Position numbers and translations under genes: made by a program
Shown here: positions 18,956-27,342 of the stretch, in pieces
Layout of the letters: each line of letters opens with the position of its first letter
Position numbering within the stretch: position 1 is the stretch's first letter
Source: Paludibacteraceae bacterium
Lineage (GTDB): Bacteria; Bacteroidota; Bacteroidia; Bacteroidales; Paludibacteraceae
DNA: 64,000 nucleotides
Direction: 5' to 3'
NCBI GenBank assembly: GCA_017477325.1
Contig: JAFUWV010000010.1
Span: 248,001 to 312,000 of the forward strand
Notes under the pieces: generated by a model
Database searches by the model: none
The model's input: the letters and a program-made list of their open reading frames with translations, nothing else
What the model was told of the DNA's origin: nothing

Positions 18956-18962
18956 AGGAGGT
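18956..18962 (+). promoter_or_regulatory. Strong Shine-Dalgarno site, unusual for this genome
   Basis: AGGAGGT ends six bases before the ATG at 18969. Most other genes in the window have no such purine box, as is typical in Bacteroidetes, so this gene may be translated by a stronger or different initiation route. Confidence 0.6.
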
Positions 18963-18968
18963 AATACA

Positions 18969-20729
18969 ATGAAAAAGACCTTACTCATATCTCTCGCCTT
19001 ACTCTGCGCAGTCTTTTCCAATGCGCAACGACTGATCTATCATACCGACACCATCAAAGGTAAAGTGTTCTATCGCTACCCCGTGCAGAAAGGCGAAGGT
19101 CTCTATCGTATCAGCAAGAACTTCTCCGTCTCGCAGGAAGACATAGTCAAGTACAACCCTGAACTGCAAAATTCAGGACTCAAACTCGGTCAGACTATAC
19201 TCATCCCTGTAGTCATGCCTGTCGATTCGGCTCAGTATATTGTCCACGAGCTTCAGCCTAAGGAGACTCTGTATGGTATCTCGCGGCTCTATGGTGTGAA
19301 AATCGCTCAAATCGAAGAACTCAATCCCCATACCTCCAAGTCGATGCGTATAGGAGAGAAACTTCTCATACCTAAGACCGACAAGTCTGTATCTGTTGCA
19401 CAGAAGTTGGTAGCCGAAACCAAAACCGGCGATGCACAGACTGACTCCGGCAATACTGGCACTGATGTCAACAAAGACAACACTCCTGCCGAAGAAGTTA
19501 AAACCGAAGTTGTGGAGACAAAACCTGCCGACACAATCACCGACACTCCTGCCCATAAGCAGACTTCTGAGCAGATACAGCATCTTGTGCAGCAGTCGTT
19601 CTCTTCTGACTCCGACTCCGCTCTGTCTGAGCAAACCGACACTCTCACTGCAGCTCTCACTGCCGACACACTCCTTACCTCTGCCGACACTATTTCTGCA
19701 GATTCTGTTTCTTTGCCACAACCACTGAAGATTGCTGTCCTCTTGCCTCTTATGACCGATGCACCGAAGCGTGATGCTGCTGTCGAACGGTTCACCGAGT
19801 TCTACGAAGGACTGCTCATGGCTGTCAATCGCGTTCAGTCAGAAGGTGAGCGCTTCATCATTCGCACCTACGATACCGACAAGACCGAGGCACGCATACT
19901 CACCATCCTCGCCGACTCTGCCCTGCAGGACGTTGACCTCATCATCGGACCTGCCTACCCTGCGCAGACTACTATCGTATCTGAATTCTCGAAACAGCAT
20001 CAGATACCTATGATTGTGCCCTTTACTTCCAAAATCAGCGATATAGACTCCAACCCCTATCTCTTGCAGTTCAATCCTTCAGAGCAGGTGGAGGCACAGG
20101 CTGTTGCAGCACGTATCAGGCAGTACGCAGACGACATTCATTGTATCGCATTCAACGATCCCTCTCAGCCGCTTTCCGATAAGGCTCAGGCTTTGAGAAA
20201 CGAGTTCAAGGAGCAGAACCTCAGCCTCTCTGCTGCACCCGTCAGCCTTCTTATCGCCGACTCTGCCTCTTATCTATTCAATGCCGACAAACTAAACATC
20301 GTTCTCCTGCCCTCCGACAAGTACAGCGCTGTGCAGTCTGCACTACGCCATCTTGAGAGCCTGCAGAACAAATATCGCATTTGTGTAGTCGCAGAATACG
20401 CATGGCAGAAAGAGAAACTCAATATCAAGCAGACCTACACTAACCTTTTCGATGCCTCTCGTCAGTTCTCAGGCGAAAACCTCTACTACAAGATGACGCG
20501 CAAAATCTATTTCCCTTACGACCCCAAAAACGACTCTCCCCGATACGACCTCCTCGGCTACGACATCATGCGTTGGGCTGTGCTTATGCTTCAGCAGCCT
20601 GCTGAGACTCTCCCCGAGAAAGTCCTCTCCGCAGGAGAATACGAAGGCCTGCAATCATCTTTGCGGTTCGAGAAAGTCAGTGAAGAAGGAGGCTGGATGA
20701 ACTATGGCCTGAAAGTCGTCGGAATGTAA
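18969..20729 (+). CDS. LysM-domain protein with periplasmic-binding-protein fold
   Basis: A 586-residue protein with signal peptide (ending VFSNAQ). Two LysM motifs follow: YPVQKGEGLYRISKNF...LKLGQTILIP at about 36-80, and YIVHELQPKETLYGISRLY...MRIGEKLLIP at about 88-135. A low-complexity Thr/Asp/Ala/Val linker runs to about residue 250. The remainder resembles a type I periplasmic binding fold of the amino-acid ABC type (LKIAVLLPLMTD, DVDLIIGPAYPAQTTIVSEFS, IPMIVPFTS). LysM domains bind peptidoglycan, so the binding fold is probably tethered to the cell wall. No transporter genes are beside it, so sensing or a structural role is as likely as transport. It is preceded by a strong Shine-Dalgarno site. 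Confidence 0.8.
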   Translation: MKKTLLISLALLCAVFSNAQRLIYHTDTIKGKVFYRYPVQKGEGLYRISKNFSVSQEDIVKYNPELQNSGLKLGQTILIPVVMPVDSAQYIVHELQPKETLYGISRLYGVKIAQIEELNPHTSKSMRIGEKLLIPKTDKSVSVAQKLVAETKTGDAQTDSGNTGTDVNKDNTPAEEVKTEVVETKPADTITDTPAHKQTSEQIQHLVQQSFSSDSDSALSEQTDTLTAALTADTLLTSADTISADSVSLPQPLKIAVLLPLMTDAPKRDAAVERFTEFYEGLLMAVNRVQSEGERFIIRTYDTDKTEARILTILADSALQDVDLIIGPAYPAQTTIVSEFSKQHQIPMIVPFTSKISDIDSNPYLLQFNPSEQVEAQAVAARIRQYADDIHCIAFNDPSQPLSDKAQALRNEFKEQNLSLSAAPVSLLIADSASYLFNADKLNIVLLPSDKYSAVQSALRHLESLQNKYRICVVAEYAWQKEKLNIKQTYTNLFDASRQFSGENLYYKMTRKIYFPYDPKNDSPRYDLLGYDIMRWAVLMLQQPAETLPEKVLSAGEYEGLQSSLRFEKVSEEGGWMNYGLKVVGM

Positions 20730-20741
20730 CAATAATATAGC

Positions 20742-20785
20742 AATCATCAAGCAATAATCAAGCAATAACCAAGCAATCGTCAAGC
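20742..20785. repeat. 11-bp tandem array, AATnnnCAAGC type
   Basis: Four adjacent 11-bp units: AATCATCAAGC, AATAATCAAGC, AATAACCAAGC, AATCGTCAAGC, then AATCGGTG. It lies between the LysM-protein stop and the PorT-like gene. Confidence 0.8.
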
Positions 20786-20812
20786 AATCGGTGTAATACC
20801 ATTCTCTATACT

Positions 20813-21460
20813 ATGAGATATCTCTTGCATATAACTATCATACTTCTGATGTCTGTCCTGACTATCTCAGCGCAGCCCCGTCTTCAGCAACCTGAATACT
20901 ACTTCGGTGTACAAGGCGGAATCATGGCTTCGATGATGCATTTCACTCCCTCAGTAGTCATGTCCCCTCTTAACCCGCATTGGGGAGCCAATGCAGGACT
21001 CGTCTTCCGCTATGCAGGACACAAGTTCTGCGCCGTGCAAGTCGAACTCAATTGGATGCAACGCGGTTGGTATGAGACAGACATAGCCTATGACCGCACT
21101 CTCAACTACATAGAACTCCCTCTGCTTTTCCATCTCTATTTCGGACGCAAAGTGCGAGGGTTTATCAACCTCGGTCCTCAAATCGGATATTGTGTCGCCG
21201 AGTCTGACTCAGGCAATGCCCCATCTGAGACCAACCAATATCTCAAAATTGACAAACCTTTCGATTGGGGAGTGGCAGGCGGACTGGGTATGTACGGCAG
21301 AAGTATCGCAGGCACTTGGCAGATAGAGGCTCGCTTCAACTATAGCCTCGGAGATGTATTCAAGAACAGCAAGGCTGACTGGTTCTCACGCTCCGCCCCT
21401 ATGAACCTCAGCCTCAACCTTGCTTGGCTCTGGGAATTCCGTAAAACAAAATCAAAATAA
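20813..21460 (+). CDS. PorT-family outer-membrane beta-barrel protein
   Basis: A 215-residue protein with signal peptide (ending LTISAQ) and the layout of small Bacteroidetes barrels (PorT/OMP_b-brl_2): YYFGVQGGIMASMM, a first conserved block WGANAGLVFRYAG, then VQVELNWMQRGW, NYIELPLLFHLYF, INLGPQIGYCV and a final LSLNLAWLWEF strand ending near the C-terminus. PorT of Porphyromonas is a T9SS component, but this family also has many members without that role, so I give no symbol. It lies 84 bp after the LysM protein, across an 11-bp tandem array. Confidence 0.78.
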   Translation: MRYLLHITIILLMSVLTISAQPRLQQPEYYFGVQGGIMASMMHFTPSVVMSPLNPHWGANAGLVFRYAGHKFCAVQVELNWMQRGWYETDIAYDRTLNYIELPLLFHLYFGRKVRGFINLGPQIGYCVAESDSGNAPSETNQYLKIDKPFDWGVAGGLGMYGRSIAGTWQIEARFNYSLGDVFKNSKADWFSRSAPMNLSLNLAWLWEFRKTKSK

Positions 21461-21496
21461 AGACACTTATAAAAACATCATAACAAACTAAACATT

Positions 21497-22483
21497 ATGA
21501 AACACTTCTTTCCCATCCTCCTGTTCATTGCAGGCATTATGCTTTCTGCTTGCGGCACTCAGACCACACCTGATACCACTCTCCAAGGCATCAGTATCAG
21601 AAAGTCGCTCACCCTCGAAGTAGGCGAAACACAACGACTCTCAGTATTCTTTGAACCCGAAGAATTAGAAGATCTCTATGCCGATAAAGTAACATGGGAA
21701 TCATCCCGCACACGTATTGCCACCGTTGATGAAAACGGCAAGGTAAAAGCAGTAAGAGAAGGCACCGCCGAAATCACTGCCACATGCATGGGCTTCGAAG
21801 CAGTATGCAAAGTGGAAGTCATCACCGAAGGTACTACTCCGGAGACACCCGAAACTCCCGGGAACACGAGCATTGATCCCCCAACCGGACCCTATTTCTC
21901 TTATGCCAAAGACAAGTATTTACGTTTTGCACCAGGCAATTGTATCATGTCTATCACTGAGGGCAATGCAATGGAATTTGCAAAAGAACAATACTTACTA
22001 GGTAGAAGTTTAAGATATGACATTGCAATGATGTATACCAACCAAAGTTCACTATACGACATAACAGGACTCATTGCAGGAGCTCCAACAGGCACATGGT
22101 TCACTCCAAGCAAAGAACAACTTAACTATATTCTCGACGAAAGAGCCAATGCTGTCTCACTCAAGAGTATAGCAAAAGTAGGTGATGTGCAAGGATTGCT
22201 ACTCCTTCCCGACAACTTCACCTATCCTTCCGGAGAGAAAACACTGACTGAATATGGTACTCAAATGCCAATATTCACTACCGAAACATGGAAAGCAATG
22301 GAAAATAATGGAGCTATATTCCTCCCTGCCACCGATGAGAACGCAATTGATGGCAAATATTGGACATCAACAAGAGACGGAGACAGTAATGCATTCATGC
22401 TCCATTTCAACACTAATGGATGTGCATTTGAATCAACATACTATAAAATCCCTGGAAAACTCCGACTCATTGACTACTTATAA
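21497..22483 (+). CDS. Lipoprotein with bacterial Ig-like (Big_2) domain and FISUMP-like C-terminal domain
   Basis: A 328-residue lipoprotein (lipobox LSAC). A Big_2 domain lies at about 28-110: a start of the type LEVGETQRLSV, then VTWESSRTRIATVDENGKV and GTAEITATC. A Thr/Pro/Glu linker (TTPETPETPGNTS) leads to a C-terminal domain containing FAPGNC, TGTWFTPSKEQLNYIL, GAIFLPAT and GKYWTSTRDGDSNAFMLHF. Those motifs resemble the fibrobacter succinogenes major paralogous (FISUMP) domain. The role is unknown; it may be an outer-surface protein. It sits between the PorT-like barrel and kduI on the same strand with short gaps. Confidence 0.7.
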   Translation: MKHFFPILLFIAGIMLSACGTQTTPDTTLQGISIRKSLTLEVGETQRLSVFFEPEELEDLYADKVTWESSRTRIATVDENGKVKAVREGTAEITATCMGFEAVCKVEVITEGTTPETPETPGNTSIDPPTGPYFSYAKDKYLRFAPGNCIMSITEGNAMEFAKEQYLLGRSLRYDIAMMYTNQSSLYDITGLIAGAPTGTWFTPSKEQLNYILDERANAVSLKSIAKVGDVQGLLLLPDNFTYPSGEKTLTEYGTQMPIFTTETWKAMENNGAIFLPATDENAIDGKYWTSTRDGDSNAFMLHFNTNGCAFESTYYKIPGKLRLIDYL

Positions 22484-22515
22484 TAATTAGAATAAAACAA
22501 TCACAACTAATATAT

Positions 22516-23361
22516 ATGAAAACTAATTACTGCATACGCTATGCTGCGCACCCTGAGGATGCCAAGCATTATGACACACAGCGTCTTAGACGCGACTTCC
22601 TCATCGAGAATGTTTTCACACCCAACGAGGTAAACATGGTCTATTCCATGTACGACCGTATGGTAGTAGGCGGAGCAATGCCTGTTGGCGAAGTGCTCAC
22701 ACTGGTAGCAATCGACCCTCTCAAAGCTCCACACTTCCTGACACGCCGAGAGTTGGGAATCTACAATGTAGGCGAGGGCAAAGGCATAGTCAAAGTGGAG
22801 GATAAGCAGTTTGAGTTGGACTTCAAAGAGGCACTATACCTTGGTAGAGGAGACAGAGAAGTCACTTTCGAGAGTGTTGACCCTCAGCACCCTGCAAAGT
22901 TCTACTTTCTCTCTGCCACCGCTCACACCACTTACCCTGACAAGAAAGTAACCAAACAGGATGCAGTCGTTGCACACATGGGCAGCCTTGAGATGTCCAA
23001 CGAAAGAAACATCAATAAGATGCTCGTCAACCAGGTACTCCCCACCTGTCAACTGCAGATGGGTATGACAGAACTTGCACCAGGCTCAGTGTGGAACACT
23101 ATGCCCGCTCATGTACACTCCCGCCGAATGGAGGCTTATTTCTACTTTGACATACCTCAAGACCAGGCTATATGCCACTTTATGGGAGAAGTCAACGAGA
23201 CACGCCATATCTGGATGCGTGGTGACCAGGCGGTACTTTCACCTGAATGGTCTATTCACTCGGCAGCTGCCACCCACAACTACACCTTCATCTGGGGTAT
23301 GGCTGGCGAGAATCTCGACTATGGAGACCAAGATTTCAGTCTCATCACTGACCTTAAATAG
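22516..23361 (+). CDS. kduI: 5-dehydro-4-deoxy-D-glucuronate isomerase
   Basis: A 281-residue cytoplasmic cupin-fold isomerase that converts 5-keto-4-deoxyuronate, released from unsaturated pectin oligosaccharides, into 3-deoxy-D-glycero-2,5-hexodiulosonate. Family landmarks: RYAAHPEDAKHYDTQRLRRDFL at the start, ELGIYNVGEGKG, the zinc-site segment PAHVHSRRMEAYFYF (two His and a Glu) and a later His in SPEWSIHSAAATHNYTFIW. Length equals the family norm (about 280). It lies 50 bp before kduD, and the two act consecutively. Confidence 0.96.
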   Translation: MKTNYCIRYAAHPEDAKHYDTQRLRRDFLIENVFTPNEVNMVYSMYDRMVVGGAMPVGEVLTLVAIDPLKAPHFLTRRELGIYNVGEGKGIVKVEDKQFELDFKEALYLGRGDREVTFESVDPQHPAKFYFLSATAHTTYPDKKVTKQDAVVAHMGSLEMSNERNINKMLVNQVLPTCQLQMGMTELAPGSVWNTMPAHVHSRRMEAYFYFDIPQDQAICHFMGEVNETRHIWMRGDQAVLSPEWSIHSAAATHNYTFIWGMAGENLDYGDQDFSLITDLK

Positions 23362-23411
23362 TCATTAACTTCAAAACAATATCTAAGGACAAATCTATAA
23401 AACCACATCTT

Positions 23412-24212
23412 ATGACCAATCTATTTTCATTAGAGGGCAAGAATGCTTGGGTAACAGGTGCATGCTACGGCATTGGGTTTGCTATCGCAAAGGCATTTGC
23501 AGAGGCAGGAGCAAGCAACATCATCTTCAATGCCCGCAGCCGTGAGGCCATCGACAAAGCTCTTGATGACTATCATGCTGCTGGCATCAATAATGTATAC
23601 GGCTATGTGTGCGACGTCACAGACGAAGTTGCTGTTAAAGCCCTTGTAGAGCAGATTCACCATGAAGTAGGACAAATCGACATCTTAGTCAACAATGCAG
23701 GCATCATCAAGCGTATCCCTATGCATGAAATGGAGCGCAAGGATTTCCAACAAGTCATAGACATTGACCTTGTGGCTCCCTATATCGTCAGTGCTGCAGT
23801 TCTGCCTGAGATGATGAAGCGCCGCGAGGGAAAGATTATCAATATCTGCTCTATGATGTCCGAACTCGGCAGAGAAACGGTCAGTGCATACGCTGCAGCC
23901 AAGGGCGGACTCAAGATGCTCACCCGCAACATCTGCTCTGAATATGGAGAATACAATATTCAGTGCAATGGTATTGGCCCCGGCTATATAGCCACACCTC
24001 AGACCGCACCTCTGCGAGAGCGTCAGCCCGACGGTTCACGCCATCCTTTTGATAGTTTCATCTGTGCCAAGACTCCTGCAGGACGATGGCTCCAACCGGA
24101 AGAACTGGGAGGACCTGCCGTATTCCTTGCGAGCCATGCTTCTGACGCTGTCAACGGTCATATTCTCTATGTGGACGGAGGTATTCTTGCTTATATTGGC
24201 AAACAACCGTAA
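23412..24212 (+). CDS. kduD: 2-dehydro-3-deoxy-D-gluconate 5-dehydrogenase (SDR family)
   Basis: A 266-residue short-chain dehydrogenase that reduces the product of KduI to 2-keto-3-deoxygluconate with NAD(P)H. Seen: nucleotide-binding TGACYGIG at about 16-23, NNAGI, the catalytic Ser in INICSMMSELG, the YxxxK pair in YAAAKGG, and a C-terminal PAVFLASHASDAVNGHILYVDGG. The segment GPGYIATPQTAPLRE is typical of KduD. Pairing with kduI makes the assignment stronger than homology to other SDR enzymes alone. Confidence 0.93.
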   Translation: MTNLFSLEGKNAWVTGACYGIGFAIAKAFAEAGASNIIFNARSREAIDKALDDYHAAGINNVYGYVCDVTDEVAVKALVEQIHHEVGQIDILVNNAGIIKRIPMHEMERKDFQQVIDIDLVAPYIVSAAVLPEMMKRREGKIINICSMMSELGRETVSAYAAAKGGLKMLTRNICSEYGEYNIQCNGIGPGYIATPQTAPLRERQPDGSRHPFDSFICAKTPAGRWLQPEELGGPAVFLASHASDAVNGHILYVDGGILAYIGKQP

Positions 24213-24259
24213 ATACATAAACAACTACTTTCTATTAATTTACAACTGACTATAGAAAT

Positions 24260-25372
24260 ATGAGATTCAAGACTATTGTCATATTGGCTGCCACCCTCCT
24301 TGTAGGTTGCACAAAGCCGCTTACATTGGTTGTGAGCAACCCGTCTCTGCAAGAACGCAACAACACTCTTGCCGAGGTAACATTGCAAGACCTCGGACTC
24401 ACACTTGAACAACTGCAGCAACGAGCACTCTTCGATGACAAGGGAGAGAAACTTGCATATCAAGTAATGTACTATGGCAACTCTGAACCGCAGTCTATTG
24501 TTTTCCTTGTGGACAATATCCGCGGTGGTATGCGTCGCGAATATAAGTTGCGAGGTGGAAAACCTCTGCCTGTACCGCAATTGTGTACTGCACAGTTTGT
24601 CCCTGAACGCAAAGACGACTTTGCTTGGGAGAACAACCTTGCGGCATATCGTATGTATGGTCCTGCACTTGCTCCTGAGAACCCAAGCAACGGAGTGGAC
24701 TTATGGCTCAAGTGCACAGACAAGCCAATAGTGCAAAAGTTCTACAACGATGACCTTCATCACGGAAAACCATACCATGTCAACTATGGAGAGGGACTCG
24801 ACTGCTACAAGGTTGCTCACACTCTCGGTTGCGGAGGTATAGCACCATATATTGATGGCAAACTCAATGTGCTCGACCACTACACGTCTTACGAGATTAT
24901 AGAGGCAGGTGGTCTGCGCTCTGTTTTTCATCTCACATACCCCACTCACACACTCACAGTCACCTGCGATGCCGGAGCACAACTCAACAAGGCAGTAGTA
25001 ACACTGAACAATTCAAATGACTCTGTGAATACACTTTGGGCTGCAGGAATCTATCTTCACGACAAGATGGACAATGTAGTATTCTCCAAAGAAGCAGGAT
25101 GGGCTGCATATGCTGAAGATGCAGTGAGTGATGCAGGCGAGCCTCAAGGCAGAAACTATTGTGCAGTAGTAGTGCCTCAAGCAGAAGATATCAAAGTGGA
25201 AGACGGCCATCTGCTGGCAGTAGGCAACATCGCAGAAGATGGTACTCTCACCTACTGGTTCGGAGGTGGTTGGAGTCAGTGGCAATACCCATCTGACAAA
25301 GACTGGTTCTCTGCCACAGCCTACACCGCACACAATGCCCTCCTGCCACTGCAGATAAAATTAAAGGAATAA
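24260..25372 (+). CDS. DUF4861-family lipoprotein of the pectin gene group
   Basis: A 370-residue lipoprotein (lipobox LLVGC). The sequence matches the general form of DUF4861 proteins, which occur in Bacteroidetes pectin and uronate loci: LVVSNPSLQERNNTLAEV at the N-terminus, FVPERKDDFAWENNLAAYRMYGPAL, FYNDDLHHGKPYHVNYGEGLDCYKV and a final FGGGWSQWQYPSDKDW. Mostly beta-rich. A catalytic role on uronides has been suggested for relatives by context only; I see no decisive catalytic signature. It is the last gene of the kdu group and faces the convergent GNAT gene across a strong hairpin. Confidence 0.75.
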   Translation: MRFKTIVILAATLLVGCTKPLTLVVSNPSLQERNNTLAEVTLQDLGLTLEQLQQRALFDDKGEKLAYQVMYYGNSEPQSIVFLVDNIRGGMRREYKLRGGKPLPVPQLCTAQFVPERKDDFAWENNLAAYRMYGPALAPENPSNGVDLWLKCTDKPIVQKFYNDDLHHGKPYHVNYGEGLDCYKVAHTLGCGGIAPYIDGKLNVLDHYTSYEIIEAGGLRSVFHLTYPTHTLTVTCDAGAQLNKAVVTLNNSNDSVNTLWAAGIYLHDKMDNVVFSKEAGWAAYAEDAVSDAGEPQGRNYCAVVVPQAEDIKVEDGHLLAVGNIAEDGTLTYWFGGGWSQWQYPSDKDWFSATAYTAHNALLPLQIKLKE

Positions 25373-25374
25373 CA

Positions 25375-25413
25375 ACTTAACTTGCCAACCTATTAACTTA
25401 TTAACTTTCAACT
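25375..25413. repeat. 8-bp array, AAGTTAAT/AGGTTGGC type
   Basis: Minus strand: AAGTTAAT, AAGTTAAT, AGGTTGGC, AAGTTAAG in succession. It belongs to the same word family as the array at 61878-61916. It lies between the stop codons of the convergent DUF4861 and GNAT genes. Confidence 0.55.
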
Positions 25414-25448
25414 AACAGAATGAGGAGCATTAACTCCTCATTCTGTTA
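25413..25448. terminator. Bidirectional hairpin between convergent genes
   Basis: A 15-bp perfect stem (25413-25427 with 25434-25448) with a 6-nt loop CATTAA. The stop codon of the minus-strand GNAT gene lies within the loop and its last codons form one arm. There is no long T-run on either side, so termination strength is uncertain, but position and stem length support a shared terminator. Confidence 0.6.
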
Positions 25449-26458
25449 AATAATAGTGCCAGTGCAAATATCGGATGATAGTATTTTCTGACAGAGCAGT
25501 ATTTGTGGGGCACTGAGCCGAATTGTTTGTAGTGGTTTGCTACGCCGCGAATCATTGACCCCTCGAAGTCGAATTGCACCCCTTGCTGACGAGCCGTTTT
25601 TATTGCCTCCCACACCAATAATGCACCGGCACCCGAGTCCTTGAATCGAGGTGAGTAGCACGGAATAAGATAATACAAAGTGGTTTTATCACGCACAAGA
25701 AAAGCAGCAGCGGCAGTCTCACCGTCTGCTGTTTTTATTCTCATTATCTTGCACTGCCCGTGTCTGGCTGCTTTCAGATACAGCACCATCAGGAACTCCC
25801 TTGTATATGTAATCTTCTTACCCTGCTCCTCAAGACATTGCACATGGTACCTATAGAAATCTTCTACATTCATGTCTGTGTCCGCATTCAGTGTCAGTGC
25901 TTTCTGCAGTTGGCGACGTTTGTTCTTTGAGAATCTGCCCATCACTTCGTCCAAGTTGCTCAGGTCGTCTATTCTGTAGGTCACACGCTCCTTAACCTTC
26001 AGTCCGCGTTCTTTCAGCAACTGTGGCAAAGGCGAATCTATAGGATATTGCTGGTAGTAATACCAAAGTTTCAACTCTTTCAATCTCTCTACTATATTAT
26101 CTGCCAATCTTTTCAGGAACTCTTCATCCTCACGTTTATCCTCTCTTATCCATACTCCGCCTATCTGAGTCTGCTGAGGCATCAGCACATAGCGTATTCC
26201 AAAACGTTTTCTAATCAGATACGGCATTGCAGCTGCTATATCTTTAACTGACACTTGTTTGTTGGGCACGGCAGCATCTTCTTCATCATTTACATGCCCT
26301 GCGCCCTGTAACTTATCACCCGTTACCATATCTTCATCAAACAGCATCACGTCCCACTCTTTACCTGCGCAAACTGCGTCCATCCACCATGCTTGCATGA
26401 AAACGGGCATATTCTCTTGAGTCTTGCAGAACTCTGCATATAGTTCCTTGTTTGTCAT
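25430..26458 (-). CDS. GNAT-type (FemAB-like) acyltransferase
   Basis: I start it at the ATG at 26458 (MTNKELYAEFCKTQENMPVF) because the promoter lies at 26486-26517, downstream of the longer in-frame start at 26548. The protein has 342 residues. Features of the GNAT_6/FemAB-like group: MPVFMQAWWMDAVC near the N-terminus, a basic segment FSKNKRRQLQKALT, then AAAFLVRDKTTLYYLIPCYSPRFKDSGAGALLVWEAIK and the terminal VQFDFEGSMIRGVANHYKQFGSVPHKY. Such proteins transfer aminoacyl or acyl groups in envelope or peptide synthesis; the substrate here cannot be told. It diverges from the rhamnosyltransferase-like gene, with abutting promoters. Confidence 0.8.
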   Translation of the reverse strand: MTNKELYAEFCKTQENMPVFMQAWWMDAVCAGKEWDVMLFDEDMVTGDKLQGAGHVNDEEDAAVPNKQVSVKDIAAAMPYLIRKRFGIRYVLMPQQTQIGGVWIREDKREDEEFLKRLADNIVERLKELKLWYYYQQYPIDSPLPQLLKERGLKVKERVTYRIDDLSNLDEVMGRFSKNKRRQLQKALTLNADTDMNVEDFYRYHVQCLEEQGKKITYTREFLMVLYLKAARHGQCKIMRIKTADGETAAAAFLVRDKTTLYYLIPCYSPRFKDSGAGALLVWEAIKTARQQGVQFDFEGSMIRGVANHYKQFGSVPHKYCSVRKYYHPIFALALLFNRMRS

Positions 26459-26485
26459 AACTGCTCTCTTATTATTTTCTTTGCG

Positions 26486-26517
26486 CAAAGATAATACAAA
26501 TAAATATTTCTTGCAAA
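26486..26517 (-). promoter_or_regulatory. Bacteroidetes promoter of the GNAT gene
   Basis: Minus strand: TTTG (26517-26514), a 20-bp spacer, TATCTTTG (26493-26486): exact consensus. Its -33 box abuts the -33 box of the opposite promoter. Confidence 0.85.
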
Positions 26518-26541
26518 TATGAGACAAAAGTCTTATCTTTG
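26510..26541 (+). promoter_or_regulatory. Bacteroidetes promoter of the glycosyltransferase-aroC operon
   Basis: CTTG (26510-26513), a 20-bp spacer, TATCTTTG (26534-26541). The -7 box is identical to that of the divergent GNAT promoter. The leader to the ATG at 26578 is about 30-35 nt. Confidence 0.8.
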
Positions 26542-26577
26542 CACGCATTTTTCAGGCTAGAACAACCAGACGCAGAT

Positions 26578-27342
26578 ATGACTTTCCGGCATCTCATACT
26601 CACTCGCTTCAATATTCAATACGACAAGCAGTCCTGCGATGGCATACAGCCTCAGTGGTTAGCTGACCGTTGCCGTCTGTTTGAAACCTATTGCCTCCCT
26701 TCGTTGCAACAACAGACATGCACGGATTTCACATGGGTTATACTTGCAGACCGGCGTACTCCAGAGCCATATCAAAGCCGAATAAACAGCTATGAAACAT
26801 TGCTACCTAATATCAAGATACATTGGACTCCATTTTATGATGATTATAACATCTTGTTTCAACAAATAGGCAAAGAATATGCACAAGGCTTCGACCTTCT
26901 GCTCACAAGCCGTATTGACAACGATGATGCCTTTGCTCCCGACTATGTACAAACTATACAGCAAACTGTTCGCAACAGGCATCTCGGAGTAGTCAGTTTT
27001 CCTGTCGGACGCCAGACTTTTCTTGATAATGGCAAGTCATATCAAATCAGATATACCGAGAATCATTTTCTAAGCAGAATAGAGGCAAGCGGCTTCTTTA
27101 CAGTTATGGGGTTTGATCATAGAGATGCACGCAAATACAACTTGCTGACCATAAAAACCGACCATCCAATGTGGGAAGAAATCGTGCATACTGGGAATAT
27201 TGCCAACCAATACGTACCTTCTTTCCATCACAAGATAACCGGAATGTCCGACTTTCTCGACCTCTCCCGTCGCTACTGGTTAGTGACCAAGAAGCGGGCA
27301 AGAAAACTATATGATATAATTTTTAGGAGACAACAAGCATGA
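26578..27342 (+). CDS. Putative rhamnosyltransferase-family glycosyltransferase
   Basis: I start it at the ATG at 26578, because the in-frame start at 26539 lies inside the promoter. The protein has 254 residues. The opening HLILTRFNIQ, then RLFETYCLPSLQQQTCTDFTWVILADRRTPEPY and a DxD-like LLLTSRIDNDDAF, match the putative rhamnosyl transferase family (DUF3118/Rhamno_transf), a GT-A-like fold. The later segment HPMWEEIVHTGNIANQYVPSFHHKI is also typical. It probably adds a sugar to an envelope glycan. It overlaps aroC by 4 bp (ATGA). The gene is more AT-rich than its neighbours. Confidence 0.78.
   Translation: MTFRHLILTRFNIQYDKQSCDGIQPQWLADRCRLFETYCLPSLQQQTCTDFTWVILADRRTPEPYQSRINSYETLLPNIKIHWTPFYDDYNILFQQIGKEYAQGFDLLLTSRIDNDDAFAPDYVQTIQQTVRNRHLGVVSFPVGRQTFLDNGKSYQIRYTENHFLSRIEASGFFTVMGFDHRDARKYNLLTIKTDHPMWEEIVHTGNIANQYVPSFHHKITGMSDFLDLSRRYWLVTKKRARKLYDIIFRRQQA

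Noticed and set aside
26539..26577. In-frame start at 26539 for the rhamnosyltransferase-like gene
   Set aside because: It lies within the promoter; the family N-terminus (TFRHLILTRFN) begins at the ATG at 26578.
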